NCBI GenBank assembly: GCA_030761205.1
Contig: JAULJL010000020.1
Coordinates: forward strand, 4,841,001 to 4,905,000
DNA: 64,000 bases
Reading direction: 5' to 3'
DNA from: Fremontodendron californicum
Taxonomy: Eukaryota; Streptophyta; Magnoliopsida; Malvales; Malvaceae
Shown: positions 56,819-64,000 of the stretch, piece by piece
Layout: every line of letters begins with the position of its first letter
Position numbering within the stretch: position 1 is the stretch's first letter
Position numbers and translations under genes: made by a program
The notes under the pieces: generated by a model
What the model was told of the DNA's origin: nothing
The model's database searches: none
What the model saw: the letters and a program-made list of their open reading frames with translations, nothing else

Positions 56819-57430
56819 TTTTTTTTTTTGAAAAGCATGATTTATTGCGATTAAGAAGATGTCCTTTTTACAAACCAGAAAACAGCATGCTGCAGACAAA
56901 ACTAAGGACTATAAAACAACAAATCTGACACCCTATTAACACCAGATTTGGCTAGCTTATCAGCCTCACCATTAGCCTCCCTCAAAATATGAACAATTTT
57001 CCAGTTCTGAACCGCAGTTCGTACAAACTCTATAGCCCTTATACTTCGCGAAATCCGCCATGGGGCTCTACTCGGATTCTTAACCCAAGCAACAACCATC
57101 TGACAATCACATTCAATTATAAGTTTATGCGAAGGCGCCCAAGACGAAGCACCAAAAATGAGGAAGGCTTCTTTGACGGTCCTTAATTCAGCCTCATATG
57201 CCTTAGCAGAACCGATAGATTTAGAAAAAACTGCTTTCACCATACCTTGATTATCGCGCAAAATACCGCCAATCCCCGCAGGACCGGGATTACCATGCGC
57301 CGAACCATCGACGTTGAACTTAAGGCAGCCGGCAGGTGGCTTATTCCAAGTCATATCAACGCCAACTTTCATTTCCCTCTTCAATCGACAAATAGCAGGT
57401 GACCACTTGAACTACGAAAACAGCCCTTCC
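56819..57430 (-). mobile_element. 5'-truncated LINE insertion carrying RNase H
   Basis: The minus-strand element ends in a poly-A tract (T run 56817-56829). It is flanked by a perfect 13-bp direct repeat TCATAAGTGTATT (56806-56818 and 57431-57443). Only the last 0.6 kb of ORF2 and the short 3' UTR were copied. It lies in the same orientation as the LINE at the left window edge; whether they are one family cannot be told because they share no sequence here. Confidence 0.9.
56902..57423 (-). pseudogene. LINE ORF2 C-terminal RNase H domain
   Basis: About 174 open codons encode a plant LINE RNase H (RVT_3 type). The catalytic set is complete: D in FNVDGSAHGNPG, E in AYEAELRTVKEA, D in IIECDCQMVVAWV and D in ILREANGEADKLAK. 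The enzyme would remove RNA from RNA-DNA hybrids during LINE integration. It is only the 3' end of ORF2: a TAG precedes the frame within the insertion and no reverse transcriptase is present. An ATG at 57384 exists but has no reason to be used. The frame is otherwise intact, so the insertion is fairly young. Confidence 0.9.
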
Positions 57431-57443
57431 TCATAAGTGTATT

Positions 57444-60400
57444 AAAAATTATTAATTAGTCTTTTTTAAAGGAATGTATAGATAAAATCAAGATAATCGG
57501 TAAGAATTTGTTTGGAATATGTGACTATACGAATGAATCATTATGTCTTAAAGAGATTTACAATGACATTTTAGTATTACTAGAGTTGGTATACCTACAT
57601 TATGGGTGATTTATTTAATTTTGAAAAAAAAATAGTTATTAGAAAGTTTTTTTTTTTTATGTAGAAGTGAGTTGTTTTTGTAATTTTTTAAATAATGATA
57701 TATTTTATAAAAAAATAAAACCATAAATATCCTTTATTTCATATTTATTATAATTTTTTTATAATATTTTTAATTGAGTTGGTATAACTTAACCTGTAAT
57801 ATCAAACTCAAAATTTTAATATTAATATAAATAAATGCTTAGGAAATCATTTGTAAGGTACAGAATCTTATGTTTGTCTTGAGCATGATATTAATCAAAT
57901 TAATTAAGAGTAATGGTTTTGGTCCCTTCTTTCAATTTTAGAATTTTATAATGAATTCAATAATAAATATTCTTGGACAAATACATCTCAGTAGTGCCAT
58001 ATGGCAGCCGATCCTATGTTTGTTCCATGAAATTTTCTTTCAAATGTACCATGTGAATTCCAAATTTAAAAATCAGATAGATTACATTAATATTAATATA
58101 ACAAAAAGTATATATAACTTTGCGTGGGTACATTAATATATAATATTACAAAAATATATATATAACTTTGCCTTAATTTTTTTTTTTTTTAATTCAATGC
58201 CACAACTAGGTTTTTCACATTTGCCTCCATGCACTATTCTATTTGAGTTCTAAACTAAAAGTTAAATTGATATATAGATAAGAATTTTTTTTATATTAGT
58301 TAAATTTGTACCATATATATTTTTATATCTCAATTCTCAAAAGTCTTCCCTCTTTTTTTTCATATATGTTTTGTTAATTGCTTTATGACAAAATGCTAAA
58401 GCAGTAGACAATAAAAAATAATAAATGTCAATAAAATTGGTTGAGTAGATAAGAATTAAATACTTCACTTGTAAGAATTAAATACTTCACTTGAAAGGAG
58501 ATAGAAATGTTTATGACTTGGGTCGAATTTGAATAAAAAAATTTTACTTGCCCAAGCTAGGATCGACTTAAAAGTTTGATTTACTATTTAAAATGTTAAA
58601 ATATTTAAAATTTATGTTTATATTAATATTTATAAATTTTTATAATTAAATTTAAATAAAATTTTATTATTTTTTAAATAATAATTCAAGTCAAGTTTGT
58701 TGGACCAAACAAGTAACCCAATTTATAAACAAGTATAGTAGAAGATTTATAAGTCCAATGTAAATCATGGCATACTTGGCCTTGTAATGGGTAGTCTCCT
58801 CCCCTCTCATAAATTTTTCTTTTTTCTTTTTTGATAAAAAAACATTTAATTTATTCGAGTGATATAATTACCTGATAAAATCAGTAACGATATTTATTTA
58901 TATACGACTGGATTAATATTATACAAGTACATACGAAATTATTGTATCAAATATTTTCTGACATATCCGAAGTGAGTAAAGTCTACGTGAAAGTATAATA
59001 TCGATACTATATGGTTCGAAAGATACTTGAAAATTTCAGCAATGGCTATTATTTCAGCTTATAAAAGAAAAGGATGAGCTCGTTGAAACATGAAATATAT
59101 ATATATATATATATATATAATGTCCTCATCAGATAATGACAGATAAATTTTCACATATGGGTACTCAAAATTGATTATTAATTCTGTAAATCAATACTCA
59201 ACGTTAAAAATCTCACATTATTTATTTTTTATTTTAGATTGTGATTTATATATCTTATTGAACTTTTTACTTTACAAATTAACCTTTGAAGTTGGACTTA
59301 AATTTTAACTTGGTATCAAAATTCAAAGCCCACATGTTTCTTGGCTTTTCCGTCGAATTGCCTGTTTTGCACATGTTTCATCACATATTTATCGAAAAAA
59401 ATGGTCAAAAATCTTATATTCTGCACCGCTTTTTTTAAATTGTGATTTATATATTTCATTAGACTTTATTTTTATTTTACAAAATTTAAATTTCAACTCT
59501 TACTATTAATATAAAGATTATTATCTTGTACACTGATGGTAAAATTTTTTTAACTCCACATATCTCATTTATTTATTTTTTATTTTTAAATATAACTTGA
59601 AAATATGTGATAATTTTTTAAACTCGATTGCGAAATTGAAAAATTCTATCGTCGATGTACAAGATAATTATCCTTGATATTAATTAATTATCATCATTAT
59701 TTATAGTTATAATAAGAGAACATCAAAACCGTACGTAATTAATTTTGCCAAGGTGGGTTTTAAAACTTCATTGATAACAGGTTGAGTTTTCAATTTGATT
59801 AAACCAATTAAAAGGTATAATCATTTTATCCACACAAAAAAAGTACATAATTTAAGTGATGACAATGTACATAATAATTTTTATTTAATGAGAAATCAAT
59901 TTTAGAAAAATTATAGTAGCCCAAGCTTTGCATAATTGTTAATATCCTTCTTCATTTAAAATAGTTTTGGTCTAAATTACTTCAAATCTCTTCTCCTAAT
60001 TATAACTTATAACTCACGAAATTATCAAAGGGTTTTGCAAACAAGTTTCGTAAAAGCACCTTAAAATTACATATTAAGTAAATTTTTTTCAAATATATAA
60101 AAATATTTATTATATTAATTGTTAATTATATATTTAATATGAAAATAATAATAATATAAATAATATCTGATAACTTTAAAGACTATCTAGGAAAATTGAA
60201 AAACTCTTTACTAAAATTAATATTCAATAATGAAAATTTAAAAACAATTTTGATTTTTGATTTGTAAAAATAATACATATAGTAAATACTGAATAAGAAT
60301 TCAAAATGATGAAATTATTAAATATAAGAGTTCATTTTTTATATATTAATATTGAAATTTTTTAATCTTACAAATTGAGTTAAAAGATTGTGAAATATTC

Positions 60401-60509
60401 TATTTTTATTTAAATTAATTTTTTATTTTTAAAATATAACTTAAAAAATATATATCACAATATTAATCTTTACTTATAACGATGTGATAATTTTTATACA
60501 CGTTAAAAA
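57444..60509. other. Intergenic, AT-rich, with (AT)n at 59094-59119
   Basis: No coding frame, RNA gene or bounded transposon was recognised. A microsatellite of about 13 AT units lies at 59094-59119. Confidence 0.6.
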
Positions 60510-60780
60510 AAAGTGAAAAGTAAACAGAACGAGAGAGAGGGAGAGATGTGTAAATGCCCTAGTCGGGCTGGGCTAGGCCCATGGAACGGGAATACATGGC
60601 TTATTCAAAAAGGGTGTCATTTAGGTGGGGCCTACAAAAGATGGGAGACTGTTTTGTGGGGCCCAACCCCCAAAGAGCCCGGACAAATGGGCCCATCGAC
60701 AGCGACAGCTGACAGGCCCTCTTCAGCTTCGAGTATTGCAACTCTACCGCATTGGAGCAGCGCGTGAAAGCCAACCCAAA
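60510..60780. other. GC-richer island, function unknown
   Basis: A 270-bp stretch with AGAGAGAGGGAGAGA and GGGCCCA/GGCCCAT words (GGGCTGGGCTAGGCCCATGG, GTGGGGCCCAACCCCC, AATGGGCCCATCG) stands out from the AT-rich flanks. GGCCCA words are known plant promoter elements (TCP/telo-box-linked site II type). Two overlapping short frames (84 and 76 codons) have no family features. It could be a promoter of an unseen gene or a decayed insertion. Confidence 0.35.
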
Positions 60781-62747
60781 TTCTTACTCCAAATAGTAAA
60801 AGATCCGATTAACCGATGTTCACATACATTGGTTAAGAATTATGGATTTATTTAACTGATGCTTATAAGTATTTTTTTAAAAGTTATTTAATTTATTAAT
60901 TTAAGGAAAATATTTGTATTTAATGTATTATTTTTATTGAATTCAAAAATTAATAATTCATTAATTATATTTTTTTTCTTTAATATTATCTTAATTAATG
61001 TCATTAGACATTGATTAACATTTTTCAAAAAGTATTTAATTTTTATTTCAGAAATTTTTTTACATTTAATGTATTAGTTTTACTAAATTAAAAATATTTA
61101 TATTAATTTATTTATTTTTAAATCATCTTAATCAATGTCATTAGATTCTGATTAATATTTCTCATAAAAAATGATTCTTTATTTTCTTAAATATTTTTTG
61201 CCCTCAGGTTCGATCAATCCACCTCTTTCTTTTACATTTTGCTTTCCTTTTTGTAACACCCAAGGAAAATTTTTAAGTTGAAGATTTTGTGAGGAAAGGT
61301 CAATTATTGATATTCAATCTTAATTCAAATTGAATTATTAATTTTATTATTTTTTAAAAATTTAATCCTTCACATAAAATTTTAAATTTTCACAAAGCAA
61401 AGTTTCAAGTTTCTTATAGTTAAAAACTTGCAACTTGCATGTGACAATACCATTGACTTTATTACCAAAACATTTGCAATGGTATTTTTACTATAAGATT
61501 ATTGACAAGAAAAATTATTAACTTACAAATATCCTCTTCTTTCACATATTCATATTTTAAATTCTTTAAAAATAAAAATAAAAATAATTCAATTTAGAGT
61601 ACAATTTAACAAATAAAAAATAGTTTTATTTATAATTCGTGAGATTTGAAATTTGTTAAACACATTAAATTTAAAATTTAATCTAATTAATTTATATAAT
61701 CATCTTAATAAGTGATATCCAATAAATTAAGATTCAAATTTCAGTACTTATAAATTTTTTTATTTTTAAACTATAACTTTTTACATCAAATATATTTATA
61801 AATAAAGTTAAAGCATACGACGTTTTCTCAATTCATTTATAAAATTAAAATATTTTAGGTGAAATACATAAAATCGAACTCTTTTTACAATTACATAAGA
61901 CATTGATCATATCACCCAAAGAATTGATAAGTAAAGGAAAGAAAAAGGTTAAAAGAGAAGCGCGTGAGAGAGGTGGGCAATAAGCTCTCACATGGTTGGC
62001 CCCACCACAAATGGCCAGACGTCTTATGTCACATCAAACAGAAAAACATCACAATCCTAAAATACAAAATAAATAAAGTTTTGGCTTTTCAATCCGCCTA
62101 ATAGTTTTCCATCTTTCTAGAAATCGAAATTAATGTTTAGTAAAAGATCCTGGATAATGCTTGAATTAAAAATTACTAATAATCTTAATTAACAAGTTTA
62201 TTAAGTAAATTAACACCTCATTGATAGGCTCTCCAATTTATTATAATATAATAAAATGTATATTGTATTTCTATGATTCAAGAGTGGAATTCAAAATTTT
62301 ATTTTTTTAAAAATAAAAAATAAGATGTATTGTACTTTTATAAGTGTTGTGTAATCAAAATTAGCATCAATTAGTAAATTTTGAATATAAAATCACCTAC
62401 TATCACATAAGATTTGGGATTCAGAGGTGGTAGTCGTGTCATATTTAGATTGGATATTTTAGTTTAAAATGAAATTTAATTTATATCAAATTTAAATAAT
62501 TTTATATTCGAATTTGACACTTAACTGTTTGACTTTGAAGTTGGACTTTAAGTTATTTCATATTCGAATTTGAATTATTTTAAATTCAAATTAAATAAAT
62601 TTATATTATTGATTTTTTATCAAATTAAATTAGGTTAAATTCCAGTTTAAAAAGTTGGACAAATTTTTTAAGTTCGGAAGAGTTTCGTCGTCTCTAATTT
62701 GGTTTTTTTTTAAATTAGAATTAGGTTTCAAAATTGAAAGAAAATGA
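60781..62747. other. Intergenic, nothing recognised
   Basis: AT-rich. At about 61960-62035 a small less AT-rich segment (AGCGCGTGAGAGAGGTGGGC, GGTTGGCCCCACCACAAATG) resembles promoter DNA but has no adjoining gene. Confidence 0.5.
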
Positions 62748-63242
62748 ATGTTTTTAGTATTAAAAAAAAGGGAAGAAAATGAAGATCGAAGGGAGGGGGG
62801 GCAAAAACCGAGACCTAGTCTTTTCCATTGTCAGAAAGATGAAAAGATGGGGCCTAGGAGTTTGTTGTCTTTTGCGTCGTCACCGATTTTTGGTTCTGGC
62901 TCTGGCTCTGCCACTGTGGGAGTTTTTAAGACACACGCAAACTGTTTTCTTTCTTCTTTTTTTTTCTTTCATTTTCTTAAAGCACAGATCCCTAGAAGCA
63001 TCTCAGCTTTCTTTTGGCCCTACATTTCTGTGCTCATTGTTTGGGTTATGGGGTTCAATTTCAACTTGCCCTTTACCTTTTTTCCATTTCCAATTACTCA
63101 CTTCTTGGGCTTTGACCTATTTGGCTCCACCCGACTCCCTAGCCAGCCAGCCAAGCCAACCCTCATTTACTCGTTTCTGCTTCGCCTTTTGTTTTCCTCT
63201 TCTCTTCCCGATTTTACATTCTCTTTTCTCTACACATTGTAA
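62748..63242 (+). other. CT-rich transcribed-leader-like region with open but unrecognised frames
   Basis: Two overlapping plus-strand frames (164 codons at 62748-63242, 169 codons at 62779-63288) are Phe/Ser/Leu/Pro-rich, as expected from TTT/TCT-rich DNA, and match no family I know. TTTTCCTCTTCTCTTCCCG-type pyrimidine tracts and a possible splice donor (TTGTAAG at about 63238) suggest a 5' UTR or first exon of a gene whose body would lie outside the window. Not called as a coding gene. Confidence 0.3.
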
Positions 63243-63381
63243 GAAATTATTTTATTTTCTAGTAATTGTCAAATATTTTCATACATAGTCTCAAATTCTG
63301 ACATGAACCTACTAATATTTTTAGGGACTTTGTGTTATTTTTTTTTAAAAATTATTCGTACTAGTGTTTGTTAGTACTAGA

Positions 63382-63650
63382 GGTGTTCATGGGTCGGGCC
63401 GAATCGCGGCTCAATTTTTTTTTTTGTCCAGGCCCGGTCCTAGTCGGGTCGACCCGTCAACTCATATTTATAGTTCACTATATTTAAAAAATATTTTTTT
63501 ATATATTTTTAAAATTAAATTTAAATAATATTATTTTTTTATTAGATAAACAGTGATCCGAGGCCGACCCTGATTACTAAAATCCAAATCCAGACCCAAC
63601 CCAATACGAGTCAGGCAGGGCGGGCTACCCGGCCCATGAGCAGATTTATT
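63382..63650. mobile_element. Possible hAT-like MITE
   Basis: The left end AGGTGTTCATGGGTCGGGCC and the right end, read on the other strand as TCTGCTCATGGGCCGGGTAG, are imperfect inverted repeats around AT-rich filler. Such TGTTCATGGGTCGGGCC ends are common in plant hAT-like MITEs. No target duplication was seen. Confidence 0.4.
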
Positions 63651-64000
63651 TTGTTATAGTCATTATTGGTATAACCAGGTGTAAAAATATATATATTTTA
63701 AAAGAGATGAGAAAGTTACACGAGTAAAAATATGATAATAATTTTTTAGTGGGTTTTTAAAAATAAAATATATATATATATATCTTTTATTTTATTTTGA
63801 CTTTTAAATCATTTAATTCATGATACTAATTCAATCAAAGATTTTATATATCAAATAGATAATCACCAATGATACTTACTATATGAGAAGGAATTAATTT
63901 GATTTTACTAAAATGCATTTTTAACCAAAACTCATTTGATGCGAAGTTGCTATGGGTTATTTCTCCGTTACTAATAAAGTTGTGTTAATGTTCATTACTT

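Overview
This window is nuclear DNA of a flowering plant, almost certainly a eudicot. It is very AT-rich, and all the recognisable coding sequence is plant transposable elements or pieces of plant-type host genes, including an extra-large G protein and a hydroxyproline O-galactosyltransferase-like start. I cannot name the species. I found no intact host gene. Almost every long open frame belongs to a transposon, a tandem repeat or a captured gene fragment, so the window is best read as layered insertions in a gene-poor region.

Layout. 1-2335: 5' half of a LINE on the minus strand (start of ORF2, and ORF1 with an internal stop). 2882-4383: foldback element with about 0.5 kb inverted arms. 4851-6990: non-autonomous hAT-type element with an 8-bp target duplication, carrying pieces of two host genes: GPN3 (exons and introns, plus strand) and a probable Nup50-like nucleoporin (minus strand). 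7047-7380 and 7746-8296: a small CACTA-type and a small hAT-type MITE. 9065-32162: a complete 23.1-kb LTR element on the minus strand with 6.18-kb LTRs, TG...CA ends, a 5-bp target duplication, a Tat/Ogre-type PBS, a gag remnant and a 72-bp tandem array of about 65 copies. 33899-35410: local tandem repeats. 36296-42145: a Copia element with 5-bp target duplication and a frameshifted gag-pol. 43374-43449: SINE-like tRNA-related head. 44449-53060: an 8.6-kb CACTA element with decayed TNP2 and TNPA/PTTA-type genes. 53317-57430: LINE tail fragments and a foldback MITE. 57444-64000: mostly AT-rich intergenic DNA, with two less AT-rich stretches (60510-60780 and 62748-63242) that could be promoter or leader sequence of genes not visible here.

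The outstanding object is the 23.1-kb element. Each LTR carries, in the sense orientation of the element, an intronless series of pieces from six unrelated host genes: beta-1,3-galactosyltransferase (GALT-type) start, a YG/PQ-rich KH/FUBP-like tail, GOT1, extra-large G protein (XLG), P5A-type ATPase and casein kinase 2 beta subunit. Some junctions are in frame and fall at residues the two partners could share. The LTRs differ by three single-base indels and no substitution that I noticed, so insertion was recent. The element lacks pol, so it must have moved with enzymes supplied by another Tat/Ogre-type element. The hAT element shows gene capture by a second route, at DNA level with introns retained.
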